The position numbers and the translations under genes were made by a program. The notes beneath the pieces are model-generated. The model had not been told where the DNA came from. It saw only the letters and a program-made list of their open reading frames with translations, and searched no databases. This document shows, one piece after another, positions 12,497 through 23,240 of a DNA stretch of 64,000 nucleotides. The first letter of the stretch is position 1. Each line of letters begins with the position of its first letter. Source of the DNA: Trichopria drosophilae. Its lineage: Eukaryota; Arthropoda; Insecta; Hymenoptera; Diapriidae. Where the stretch lies: the NCBI GenBank assembly GCA_030407085.1, contig CM059587.1, forward strand, positions 80,031,001 to 80,095,000. The letters run 5' to 3'.

Positions 12497-13657
12497 TCCT
12501 TCTTCGGCAGAACGTACAACAATCTCAGCAGTATATCAGAGTGCAAGAATGGAGGAGTTTGCGTAATAAACAAGAAAAATCGCACGGCCTGCAAAGCGTG
12601 TCGATTAAGAAAATGCCTGCTGGTGGGCATGTCAAAATCTGGATCCCGATATGGTCGTCGCTCGAACTGGTTCAAAATCCACTGCCTACTACAGGAACAA
12701 CCCAACAGCATGCAGAACCATGCGGCATTAGGAGCACCGCATTTCGGTTCTGGCTACCTTCCTGGATTCCTGCCTGCCTTACAGTCACAGTCCCAGCAAA
12801 GCTTGATGTACAGTAAGGATGGCAGGGAGCCAACGTCACCAAGCCAGGAAGACCTCGCTCTACAGTCTCATTTTCTGCATGTGGCAATGCTGAAACAAAA
12901 AAGGAACGACAGGAGCGATAAGTCCCCACGACCCGACGATATCGCCATCCAGAATCAACTCAAACTGCTGGCGTGGCCTAAGGAAGATAGGCTCAATCAA
13001 CAACCGCCCACTACACCACCCCGCAACAGTACTCCGCCTTCGTCCTTCAACTATAAAGAAATTGCAACTTCGCCAATGTTCAATTTCGCCCAAAAAGATT
13101 CGGCGGTACCCTCCAGTTCGTTGGAGGTCTTCAGACCATTTTTACCACTTTACAAGAGGGCGGCCGAAACACCCAGCGACAGCGGAGCGTCGTCCGCAGA
13201 CAGCGACGAACCTGATGATGCCAGAAGCAATTCAGCATTCAGTTATTTCAAACAAGAAACGTCACCAACCATGGCTGAGCACGAATTTCCCCGAAGGAAA
13301 ATCAATGCAACCGTCACACTTACGACCGATTACCTGCCTCATCACAGTCACAGTCTCATTTATCCCCCTCCCGAACTCGTCACCCCGGCGACATCTCAAC
13401 ACTCGTTACGAGGTGGCGATTTACTTTTGGCCAGTCCTAGTCCCGGTGGACTCGCAGTGGAACAGATGGAGCCGATCGATTTAAGCATCAGGTCGACCAA
13501 AAACTGTGTCCGTTCAAATCAACCATCAGAAAAGAAGACCATAATGGATATAGACAATAATAGTAATTCACACACAATAACGCAAGAAGCAACGGTGAAG
13601 AGTAATCCCCTAGATCTATCCGTCGACGTAAAACGACCAACCGAGGTGTCTTTATAG
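12497..13657 (+). CDS. knrl: Knirps-family nuclear receptor, main coding exon (second zinc finger, Knirps box, repressor tail)
   Basis: This exon encodes residues 27-412 and ends at TAG 13655-13657. It follows a strong acceptor (long T/C tract, ttacag at 12491-12496). Residues 27-66 complete the DNA-binding domain: SFFGR closes the P-box, and C42, C48, C58 and C61 form the second C4 finger. Residues 73-94 ([20 protein letters not shown]) are the Knirps box, the C-terminal extension that is diagnostic of this family. The rest is low-complexity, rich in Ser, Pro, Gln and Asn, with no ligand-binding domain, as expected for NR0A. Two CtBP-docking motifs are present: PIDLS at 352-356 (codons from 13472) and PLDLS at 397-401 (codons from 13607), so a short-range CtBP-dependent repressor is inferred. 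The total length of 412 residues is close to the 429 of Drosophila Knirps. The frame is open throughout, with no sign of damage. Confidence 0.95.
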   Translation, partial: SFFGRTYNNLSSISECKNGGVCVINKKNRTACKACRLRKCLLVGMSKSGSRYGRRSNWFKIHCLLQEQPNSMQNHAALGAPHFGSGYLPGFLPALQSQSQQSLMYSKDGREPTSPSQEDLALQSHFLHVAMLKQKRNDRSDKSPRPDDIAIQNQLKLLAWPKEDRLNQQPPTTPPRNSTPPSSFNYKEIATSPMFNFAQKDSAVPSSSLEVFRPFLPLYKRAAETPSDSGASSADSDEPDDARSNSAFSYFKQETSPTMAEHEFPRRKINATVTLTTDYLPHHSHSLIYPPPELVTPATSQHSLRGGDLLLASPSPGGLAVEQMEPIDLSIRSTKNCVRSNQPSEKKTIMDIDNNSNSHTITQEATVKSNPLDLSVDVKRPTEVSL

Positions 13658-14658
13658 TTTTTTGCGAATATCGACAGTATTCGCATCCCGCGTCAGTTAA
13701 GCTAGAATTACATTACATAGCTTAATGTAACCACGAAAATAAAAAAAAAATGCTGCCGTTCCGGTAAAACCGTTGTTCGGCAGGTCTATATCGATGCCTC
13801 CCGTTTGGACCGTGAGCAAATTCGACTTTCCAAGGTGGTGCTCATTTACCCAAATATATACGACGAGATTCAAAGTTATCATGGACTCATGTTTATAAAG
13901 ACGGCCAGTTAAAGCACACGATAAATCCACTTCAACGAAGTCATTAAGTGGGTCTATTTTCTTCTCTCCATGTGCTCCAAAAAACGGGATTTGTCGAAGC
14001 GGTTGCGAAAGGAGGCGTCGTCAAAATGTACAGTTCCCGAATTATAAATATGTAAATCGAGCGATACGTTTTTTTTTTATGTTTTTGTTATCTTCTCAAT
14101 TTTTCGAAACCGATATGCGGAAGCACGTGTCGCCGTCACGTGTGAATCGTAGCGTGAACGGAGGATCGATCGTTCGTTCGGATAGGAAGAAGCGGGCTGG
14201 TCCCGACGAACATGTAATATCATATTTGACTGATAGATTCTTCGAATGAGATATGCACGTTATTGGTCGGGAGGGAATAATGGTGGCTAAAGAAGAGAGT
14301 GACAATCGCCACTTTTTCCAATAAATGCAATTGCCTGTCAATAAAATGTGTTCAACGTCTAAACTGTTCGTTCCGCAAACTAATTCCCTTACAAGCTAAA
14401 TAATACTCCAGTAATAGCAGTTTAAATATCGATCTAAACTCGACTTTAATATCGTTATTTCCACAGCAAATGGAATGTAATATTATTTACATGTGTACGT
14501 ATATGTGTACGACCAAATATGTAACTATCCACGTGAAACGTATACATTTTATATGCAGAAGGCATCAAGCACCGAACAGTCATAGAATTAATATGTATCT
14601 TAATATGTATAATATACTTAATATTTAATGTGCATGTACAGGATCTGTCGTCTCTATA

Positions 14659-14679
14659 TATATACATATATATATATAA
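14659..14679. repeat. TA-rich microsatellite
   Basis: A short run of alternating T and A broken by one C, within the probable 3'UTR. Confidence 0.7.
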
Positions 14680-14799
14680 TCCTGTAAGGTTTGTTCATCG
14701 CGAACTTAAAAATGTGATCCTTAGTAAATCAAAAGGCCAGTAAACTAAACAAAACGATTTATAAGACGACTATATAAAAGGGCATATTGTCATAATGCC

Positions 14800-14923
14800 C
14801 GCCCTGGTAGAAAGTGAATCAAGTTTCTGGCCAGTTTCTGGTCATTTTACTTATTTTACATGTTAAAGGTATAGGGAAACTGGGCAGTGTAAAGAAAAAA
14901 CTAGAGAAATTTCTACCAGGGCG
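14800..14923. mobile_element. Small MITE-like element in the probable 3'UTR
   Basis: The 124-bp segment is bounded by perfect 14-bp inverted repeats, CGCCCTGGTAGAAA at the left and its complement at the right. It has no coding capacity. A related copy in reverse orientation lies at 56624-56700 and shares the left-end repeat and a central stretch (ACTGGGCAGTGTAA). I could not identify a clear target-site duplication or assign a superfamily. Confidence 0.7.
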
Positions 14924-15955
14924 AGAGGATTGTTTGCTTTTTTCCACTTGTTATATATTAAAGAATTCTTAGATAATGAACGAAAGTGCGGATAATCGGT
15001 CCCGCAACACAATTGTACATAGTAGACCTAAGTGTTAGATTAGGAAAAAAGCGGCCAGTACTTAAGCTTATAACGACGAAATAAATATTTTTGTTTAATT
15101 TATCATATGCGTGTAATTATTTATTATATCTGTACAATGCTACATATTTTCCAAATTAAAAATTACATATTACGCAAAACACGAGTTCTTCTTTCTGCGT
15201 TCCATTATCCTAATTTCCCAAGGACAATTTTTCTGTTTAATTGAAAAATAAAAAAAATATCTATTTTAATTAAATACAAAATTCTAGAATCACAAAACGA
15301 TTCGAAGAGGAGTGGAGACTTTAATGCACGGTAAGAAAGAAATTGCAGTCACCATTTCAGTGTGAGTATATAAAATTACGGACATTAATGTAAGTAATCT
15401 ACAGTATGAAATGTAGCGTTTTTTAAAAAGTGAATAGTGACCAATATAATGCAAATTAGATTCAAAAGTTAACACTTATCTCATGAATGTTAATAATTAT
15501 TCTCAACGTGTTATTAGAATCTTAAATTATTTAAAGTGTTACACCTGTTTATTTTTGGTAACCGTAAACAGTTTTAGTAGTTCTTTATTTACAATGCCAT
15601 GTTTATCAGTAAAAAATAATACCTTCCTAGAATCTAATAAACGTTTTCTTGGAACAAATTAATTTTCTTACCATCAAAGTGTTTCAATTTATATTCTTAA
15701 AATTAGGCTATTTTGCAGCCGTCCTATTGGTCAAAGGGTGTTAATGCGAAGACATTAAATTTTAATTAAGTTTGTAAGTAAACAGAACATTGGAGAGTTT
15801 ACAAATGGTGGCTCCGCAATAATTCCCAGATATCGAAGATATTTGTTTACTTCATATAAAGTATAAAATTGTATGCAAATTAAAAGTTTTTACATTAAAT
15901 AAAACTTACTAATGTCTTTGAGTTTATTCATTTAATATAATTACATTATATTAAC

Positions 15956-16183
15956 ACACTGAAAAAAAATGTCCTAATTTCAAGTAAATATTTACTTGAA
16001 TAGTCGCAACAAAATATTTACTTATAATAGAAGTTTGTTAATTCAATTAAATATTAATTTGATTTTATCCAGCAAGTAAATATTTATTTAAATTAAAAAA
16101 ATATTTCCTTATATTAAGTAAATATATTTGTTGCGACTATTCAAGTGAATATTTACTTGAAATTAGGACATTTTTTTCAGTGT
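15956..16183. mobile_element. MITE-like foldback element with 68-bp arms
   Basis: The segment begins ACACTGAAAAAAA and ends with the complement. The arms 15956-16023 and 16116-16183 match along their length with only a few differences and include a shared TAGTCGCAACAAA block and the palindromic AAGTAAATATTTACTT. The centre of about 90 bp is AT-rich with no coding capacity. The short CACTG ends recall several cut-and-paste families, but no clear target-site duplication is visible, so I do not assign one. Confidence 0.8.
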
Positions 16184-18225
16184 AGTTAGTAAACACTGTA
16201 GTGAAATATGTGTAACCACATTTTTACATCTTCGCATCTGAATTACGAAATTCGTTGGTTATCTTTTTAAATCTTGCCAACTTCTTTTCTTAGAGGAAAA
16301 ACAAAATTAAAATCTTATTGAATACGACATGAACAAAAATTCTGGACGAATGAAATAGCAATTGAATAGTTGAAAGAATTTGTATAAATAAATGTATATT
16401 TTTTCCACTATTATATAAAAAAAGATGAAATATGTTTTAAGGATTTATTTAATCAAGCCATAAATTTAGGTATAAATTCAGCTTTTATAGTTACTCCCAA
16501 CTGTATAAATGTTTTACGTCACATTTTTTTTAAATAGTATTTTTAAGACTCAAATTTCAAAATTATTTTAATTATAATTCAAAACAGACTATGATTTTGT
16601 ATTGATGATCTAAAATGTGAAGAAAACTTTTAATTATAATTCTGTGATAAGTAAATTGATGTGGATTATTAACTTATTTCTTTGAATATTTTACATATTT
16701 TTCAATTCCGTGCCATTAATAAACTAACTAACTAACTAAAATATTAATTTTCTGTTTATTAATTAATTTTATAATTCATAAAAATAAACTATCAGTTATA
16801 AAACGTTGCTATTACATTGGACAACTTTTTTTTTTAATACTCAAAATTATCGTATGTGGGTAATTTTTCTATTATATGTTGTTTTATTTAATAGTAGACT
16901 TTATGTCAAATTGATAGTATTATTCTTAGTACAAATTATACCAGTTTAAATGAAAAATGAGCATTTAGTCACACCTTATTTCCAGTGTTTCATAATCCAC
17001 GAAAATCGCAAACCACATTTAAAATTTGCATCTGAATATTAATTTAATAATGTTTTTTAATTTTTTTCTGATGTAGCTTTACATCTTACAACCATATCTG
17101 GAGTAAAAAACTTCGGTTTCGCATTTTAAGGTAATGGACCCTGCAATAAATACTTCAATATGTTTGTTCAATTGGTTAAAAATGAAAAAAAATATCGATT
17201 TCTTCAAGGGAAAAACAAATAAAAAATGCATTCTTGTACCATGCAAAAATAAAAAAACACCAAGTTACATCGAATTTCTTGCGTTTTCTGGGACTATACT
17301 TTTATGGGGGAAATCTAGGTATTATTGAAGAAAATCTATGAAGAAATGTTCCGAATATGAGCAATTGAGTGAAAGTATCAAAATCAAAATTTAAATATCC
17401 TTTTCCATTTTTTCATCAACTATATAGAAATAAAGTTTTTGACAATCAAGTTTAGTTCAATTTTTACGTAGCAAACTTCTTATATTAAAAAAATTATAGT
17501 TGTTTGCAAATTACCCACAATCGAATGAATTTATTCTTATTTTGTTAAAATGTGATCTTCAAAGAAATATTTTGTAGTACATCAATTCGTTATGATACAT
17601 TAACAATATGTGGACTTGATACTTAGAAGGCTTCAAAGAATTAAAAAAGGAACTGAAATTTCTTGAATAATCCTTCTTTTTATTAAATCCAGTAACAACA
17701 GAAAAAAATAGTGTAAAAGTACACGAATTGTACGAGGTAATAAATAATATATGTGTTACAATATTTTAATGAATTTCTAACGCATAAAAAATAGAAAATA
17801 TTTTCTAATCATTGTTTTCCAACATTGTAGTTTATTGTTGTTATAAAAGAGTGACGTTCGAAACTTTCCTGTTTCCTTTTACAAGCGTGAGGTTCCCTTA
17901 GATAAATATCATTAATATTAAAAATATTATTGTTTTATGATTTAATAAATAAAATAAGTATATTTTGAAAAAAACCGATTGAGCTCATATGAAGAATTCA
18001 TTAATTGGGTTATGATTAAATGCTATGCGGAATCTGAATAAAAAATTAAGAGAGTTTTGTTTTGAAAATTGGAAAAATAATGTGTGATGTCATTTATATG
18101 TAAATAAATGTACAATTTCTGGACATTGCATTCGAAGTGACCATATCATTTTCCAAGTCATATGACTTGTCTCACTCAGAAAAAATGGTGTAGAAATATA
18201 TTTCCTTTTTTTCGAAAAAAGCGGG
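16184..18225. other. AT-rich gene-free stretch
   Basis: No gene, RNA or structured repeat that I can support. The open frame at 17134-17328 is lysine- and asparagine-rich chance coding typical of AT-rich DNA. Confidence 0.5.
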
Positions 18226-18550
18226 GAGCACCTCAAACACGAGACATATCACAAAACAGACATTTCAAAAGCCAGACATTCAAAAAATAGACATTAAAAA
18301 ACCAGAGGTGCACCTCAAAAACCCGACAAATCACAAAACAGATACTTCAAAATCCCGACATTAAAAAACCAAACATTTCAAAAACAGACATTAAAAAACA
18401 GATATTTCAAAATGCAAACACATTTTGAAAGTCAGTTTTTTGAAATATCTGGTTTGTGAATCTCTGTTTTTGGAAATGTCTGGTTTTTGAAAATCGGGGT
18501 TTGTAGTGTCTGTTTTGTGATTTGTCTAATTTTTGCGGTGCACCCAAAAA
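18226..18550. repeat. Foldback element with arms of short tandem units (copy 1)
   Basis: The left part is a degenerate tandem array of a 15-16-bp unit, CAGACATTTCAAAAAC and variants. The right part (from about 18420) is the same array in reverse orientation (GTTTTTGAAATGTCTG). The unit-array borders carry GGTGCACC followed by CTCAAAAA at 18304-18311 and, inverted, near 18537-18544. The whole can fold into a hairpin with a very short loop. Same family as 20945-21825. Confidence 0.75.
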
Positions 18551-19925
18551 GCGACCGTTTTTTCGATAACACCTTACCTAAAGCGTTTTGGCGTAGTATT
18601 TTTAAGACCAAGAATTTCGTGATTGTGTCGTTGGAACTGATCTCGTTCTTTCAAAGTGAACTTTCACTAGTTCTATTGTACCTAAAATAATGAAAATAAA
18701 TGAGTAAATTGAACAAACTGAAGAATATAACAAAACTAAAATGAAGGTATACAGAAACTCGTTAATAGATGTAAATGTTTCTTAAACTAACAGTCGTTCT
18801 CACAATTGATCAATCCTTGTTTACTTTTTATAGTTTGACAAAAACATTTTTATACATCTGTTTTCAATGGTTGATATACAGCTATAAAGAATAAAGTGCA
18901 TTTATGTCGACATTGGATATAATCTTCTTCCATTGTTTGTTAGGCCTCGCTGATAGTCAAAAGTGTTGTGGATTTGCTCTTATTATGATTAGAATAATTA
19001 TCCTCGTCGTTATACATGATGATACTGATAGGAGGTCTAAAACGTTGTGACAGAAATAAATATATATTAATTTGAATCTTAGCAGCAATGAAAATTCCTA
19101 GACAAAGCAACTTTATTATTTTGTTTATTCTCTTTTTTTTTTGTTTAAATTTACATAAACTAACTCCATTAAAAAATAAGTGGCTACCATTTTACTTTTT
19201 GAAAAAAGAGACACGTAGTTTTTTTTATAAAAATATGTCGGCCTGTTTTCGCTTCGAACCGGTAAGGTTTACACTCTCTTAATCTCTCAGAGTGAGAATT
19301 CATTCTTAAGGGGCCAATGCTACTTGTAGCCCAAAAAAATTAGTGATTTCCTTGAATTTCTTTTATGAAAACTACGAAACTTTTTTAAAGGATCGTTGTA
19401 CCATCTTACAATGTATACATTGAACACCTTTCAGTAATTTTATTATTTCAAAATATTACATAATTGATTTACAGATTTCCCTAAAAACATTTTTATTTTT
19501 ATGTTCTGGAGTGACAAACATTGTGGCGAACTGGATCATCTGAAACAAAAAAACGTCGATGGATTTAGTTAAATAACAGTATAAAATAGTATTTTTTTTT
19601 TGCTATAAAACGAACATTTTCTATTGAAAAAAATAATCGAAAGTTAGAGTCCTACATTTGTATATTTAATAAACATACCAAGTTTCAAAATGGTTGGTTT
19701 AGTAATTTTCGAAATATTTTTGTCGTCGATTTAAAAAATGTCATTTCAACAAAAACGCCTATAAAGTTTAAATTTCAGTTCCTTTACATATATGTTACGT
19801 ATACGCTATAGCGTATTCTGGTCTTTCAACATTCATATCTCAGTAAATTTAGTTCGGATCGATCTAAAATACTTCCGACATATTCTCAGTCAATTATACT
19901 TAAAAATGTAACAAAAAATTGATTT

Positions 19926-20060
19926 TGTATAGTCACCGGAGTGGGTCACTTTTCACTCCACAATGAGTGACTTTTCACGCAAAGAAAGGTAGAAATATAT
20001 TACATCTGATGATTGTTAAAATGAAAATTCGAAATAAAATGTGGTCTATTCTGGCTAACC
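19926..20060. repeat. Left copy of a direct repeat with GAGTGA/TCACTC motifs
   Basis: This stretch (GAGTGGGTCACTTTTCACTC followed by a block around AAAATGAAAATTCGAAAT) recurs in diverged form at about 22080-22290, where GAGTGAATAGTCACTCC is followed by AAAATGAAAATACGAAAT. The two copies flank the foldback element at 20945-21825 in the same orientation. Both contain several copies of the heptamer GAGTGAA or its complement. Confidence 0.55.
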
Positions 20061-20944
20061 TCACTATTTTCAAAAATGGGACGTCATAGGAAAATACTCG
20101 TACCACCATCGTTTTTAGCATGAAAAATAGATTTGGAAATGATATTGCGATTGTCAAAGGAAACATCAGTGTCGGACAGTGCAATGTGATACAATACCAC
20201 TGTTCGCGTAGGATGAAATGAAAGCTCAAAGAGCGCCTTTTGAGGCCCTTAAACATAAATCTATGTGTAATGTACACATTTCAAAATAATTGAGAATGGC
20301 TTTCGTGTCCGAGGGTGTCGCGATGCTGTTTAAAGCTTTCACGTACATTTTCTGAAACGACTAATTAACCTTCCTGTGCACCACTTTTTCTTTTCCCATA
20401 AGGGAACAATGTAGTTTGGACGAGTATACTCGTCCTGGCACACAGGGGCAGGGGGGTTTGGGTAAAAGTGAACTTTTTTTTTCATTTATTGTATGGCCAC
20501 CACATTTCAGCCATTTTTTAAAAATTTGTTTTGAGATTCATAAGTATCAAACTCAATGACCCCATTTAATAATTTTCATGACATTCTGAAAAATGTAAAT
20601 TTTTTGTTTCTGTCATATTGGTTCATCCATTTTGAAATTAAAAAATTTGATTATCATAATCAGTGAAACCGATGAATACTGAATACAAATTTACGTTTAC
20701 ACAGTAGCTTTAGACATGTGAAAATGTAGAGCCCTGATACAAATAGCTGTACTTACTTATTGAAAGTAATTAGTACTAGTGTTTTATTTTTTTGTCTTAA
20801 TGGGCAATATTTAAGTTGTCATTTTGAAATATGCAGACAGGTTTCGTGTGTTGATTTATTCTTTTGCAATAGCTCAGACAATGCAAAATATTCATATACA
20901 TGTTTAAAACAAACTTGCTGAAAAATTAGAACCAACCCAATATT

Positions 20945-21825
20945 TTTGGGTGTACCTCAAAAACCTGACAAATCACAAAACAGACACTTCAAAAACCCGG
21001 CATTAAAAAACTAGACATTTCAAAATATAGACACCTCCGATTGGTGCGTTCACTTCATACAAAAATTATCTCGGGCCGCTGACCTTGAGGTCTCACTGAA
21101 AAGTTATTTTAAAATAAAAAATGTGGGTGCATCTCAAAAACTCGACAAATCACAATACAGACACTTCAAAAACCCTACTTTCAAAAACTAGACATTTCCA
21201 AATACAGACATTGAAAAACCAGACATTTGAAAAAATAAATATTAAAAAAACAGGCATTTCAAAATGTACATATTCTGAAAATGTAATTAATGATTGACTT
21301 CTAAATGTGCTTAATAAATATGCCGGGGTTGACCTTCAAGTGACTTACAAAGTTAATCCCTTGGTCAAACATTTTTGACCTTGAAATAACCTTTGAGTGA
21401 GACCTCAAGGACGGTGACCCAAAATCACTTTTTTATGTACTCAACGCACCAATCGGAGGTGTCTATTTTGAAATGTCGGGTTTTTGAGGTGCATCCCAAA
21501 ATATGTGTGCATTTTGAAATGTCGGGTTCTCAATGTCCGATTGTTTTGTTTGTGTTTTGAAATATTTGGTTTTTGAATGTCGGGTTTTTGAGGTGCACAC
21601 AAAAATATTTAACCAAGGAGTTAATTTTGTAGGTCACTTGAACGTCAACCTCGAATTAATTATTAACAACATTTAGAAGTCATTAATTACATTTTTAGAA
21701 TATGTACATTTTGAAATGTCAGGTTTTTGAATCTCTGTTTTTCGAAATGTCTGGTTTTTTAATTTCTCTTTTTTTTTGAAATGTCTGGTTTTTGAATGTC
21801 GGGATTTTGATGTGCAACCGAAAAT
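20945..21825. repeat. Large nested foldback element with tandem-unit arms (copy 2)
   Basis: The same 15-16-bp unit as at 18.2 kb forms two left-hand arrays (about 20950-21035 and 21125-21265) and three right-hand arrays in opposite orientation (about 21460-21500, 21530-21600 and 21710-21820). Between them are unique blocks that also pair: the block with CTCCGATTGGTGCGTT at about 21045 is complementary to the one with AACGCACCAATCGGAG at about 21440, and the block around GACCTTCAAGTGAC near 21330 is complementary to GTCACTTGAACGTC near 21640. Array borders carry GGTGCAYCTCAAAAA. No transposase remnant is visible. Confidence 0.75.
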
Positions 21826-22079
21826 CATACTAAGATGAGTCGATGCAGTGAAATTCTACTCTTAAAAGAGTTCATATTTCCACTCTGTTAAAAATTGTCC
21901 GAATTGTCTCTAGTACCGTATTGTAAGTGTAGATGAGACGCAAGTAGTGTAGCCGCCACTAGGAGCGCTCGCGACGCTCGCAGTTTGATTTTTCTCTCGT
22001 TATGAAAACGTACTATTTTGCATATTATAGCAGTAGAATAAAACTTTCAAATACACTCACTCTATTATAGTGTTGTCAT

Positions 22080-22290
22080 CTACCTTAGGATAGAATGAAA
22101 TAGTGTCACTCTTTGCAAAAGTGAATATTCACTCCAGAGTTGCTGGGTTTTCACTACCGCTTAGAGTGAATAGTCACTCCGATGACTTTCCACTCCAATG
22201 TTAGAGTGAAAGCAGGATGGAATTTCTTACGGTTATAACAGCTGAAGATTTTCAAAATGAAAATACGAAATGAAATTTGATCCATTGTCG
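22080..22290. repeat. Right copy of the GAGTGA/TCACTC direct repeat
   Basis: Diverged copy of 19926-20060 with more GAGTGAA/TTCACTC heptamers, some arranged as near-palindromes (for example GAGTGAATAGTCACTC). It may be an internal satellite-like part of a larger element that contains the foldback structure between the two copies. Confidence 0.55.
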
Positions 22291-23168
22291 CGATATCTTT
22301 CGTTCGAGTTGCGTATTGGATGGTTGGGAAGTCTAAGCGCTACTTGTCGAAAACACTGGAATCGTCAAGCGCAGACATATCTGTATAAGCACGACGAGAC
22401 CGATCCGCCCACACATTCATCGTAAGATCGAGCTGTGTAAGCATCAACGCTAACAGCGCTGTCGTGCCTCTATATACTTATGCGCGATATGGCGCACTCT
22501 GTAACCTCTGCACTGAATAAGTGTACGTATGCATAATACGTATTGTTCATATATGCGCTACACGAACGTCACGGTAGACGGGCTGTGGGTTCTTTGTCAC
22601 TTTGAGAGCATTAATGGCATAAATAAATTGATAAATTCTAAAGAAAAAAGCATGTGAATAAGCTACGGCTCTTTACGTATTTCCCATTCTATTCTGAGAA
22701 AGCTATAATGATGTCGAAAATATATCGGTTCATAAATTTTCTCTTTTTTTCAATCTCGCTTATATTATCGCTGCGAATTTTAATAATAAAAAACTTTGTC
22801 GTTTAATCACGAGCATCTGCAAATATTTACATAACGAAATAGTCGTCGGAAACTACGTAAGAAATATTTATTTTAATAACAATAATGATATGTGAAGCTA
22901 TGAAGCAACAACAAATGAATTAGGTTATGAAATCATTTTTGCAAAAATATGTTAATAATAATATGTACTTAGTTCGAAGGAACTTTCATTATTTATCTTC
23001 ATGATTAGATCGATTTTTGGACGTTAATATTTTAATTATTTCGAAAAATGTTGGTTATGGAACATTTTTAATTGCCATAATGGTGTAAACAATGTAAAGA
23101 CTTTTTTTATAATTTTTTTAGTTCATTTTTTTATAAAAAACATTAGGACCATAGTGAAGATATTTCAT

Positions 23169-23240
23169 GCGCCGCGCCGGGACTCGAACCCGTGAGCTTT
23201 CGATTGTCGTGTAAACTACAAAATAAGCGACGGCAAACTC
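23169..23240 (-). repeat. tRNA-like relic with B box
   Basis: The minus strand contains CGGGTTCGAGTCCCGG, a good T-arm and B box (complement of about 23177-23192), preceded by GTAGTTTACACGA, a weak A box. The acceptor arms do not pair, so it is a tRNA pseudogene or SINE head and not a working tRNA. Confidence 0.4.

Larger units (their letters stand above)
945..15100 (+). other. knrl: Knirps-family nuclear receptor gene, whole transcription unit (inferred)
   Basis: The gene is assembled from a probable leader exon (about 945-1034), a short coding exon (1457-1534), a long coding exon (12497-13657) and a 3'UTR reaching a candidate AATAAA at 15080-15085. Both coding exons are certain from protein similarity; the leader, start site and polyadenylation site are inferred from splice and core-promoter motifs. 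The product belongs to the NR0A group (Drosophila kni, knrl, eg), which are DNA-binding repressors without a ligand-binding domain. The paralogue cannot be settled by eye because the DNA-binding domain is nearly invariant within the family and the tail diverges quickly; the symbol is therefore provisional. No other gene is visible, so the unit sits beside a gene desert of about 49 kb. Confidence 0.7.
13658..15100 (+). other. Probable 3'UTR with several polyadenylation signals
   Basis: After the stop codon the sequence stays fairly complex to about 15.1 kb and then becomes plainly AT-rich. AATAAA occurs at 13738-13743, 14320-14325, 14340-14345 and 15080-15085; the last is followed by a T/GT-rich stretch and is the best distal site. 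A Pumilio-type element, TGTACATA, lies at 15014-15021. A small inverted-repeat element (14800-14923) is embedded. Which site is used cannot be told without transcripts. Confidence 0.45.

Noticed and set aside
19306..20252. TTAA-bounded element (TTAAGGGGCC ... GGCCCTTAA)
   Set aside because: The inverted match is only about nine bases at 947-bp spacing and does not extend, so it may be chance.
23169..23240. Functional tRNA gene on the - strand
   Set aside because: Good T-arm only; the acceptor and anticodon arms do not fold.
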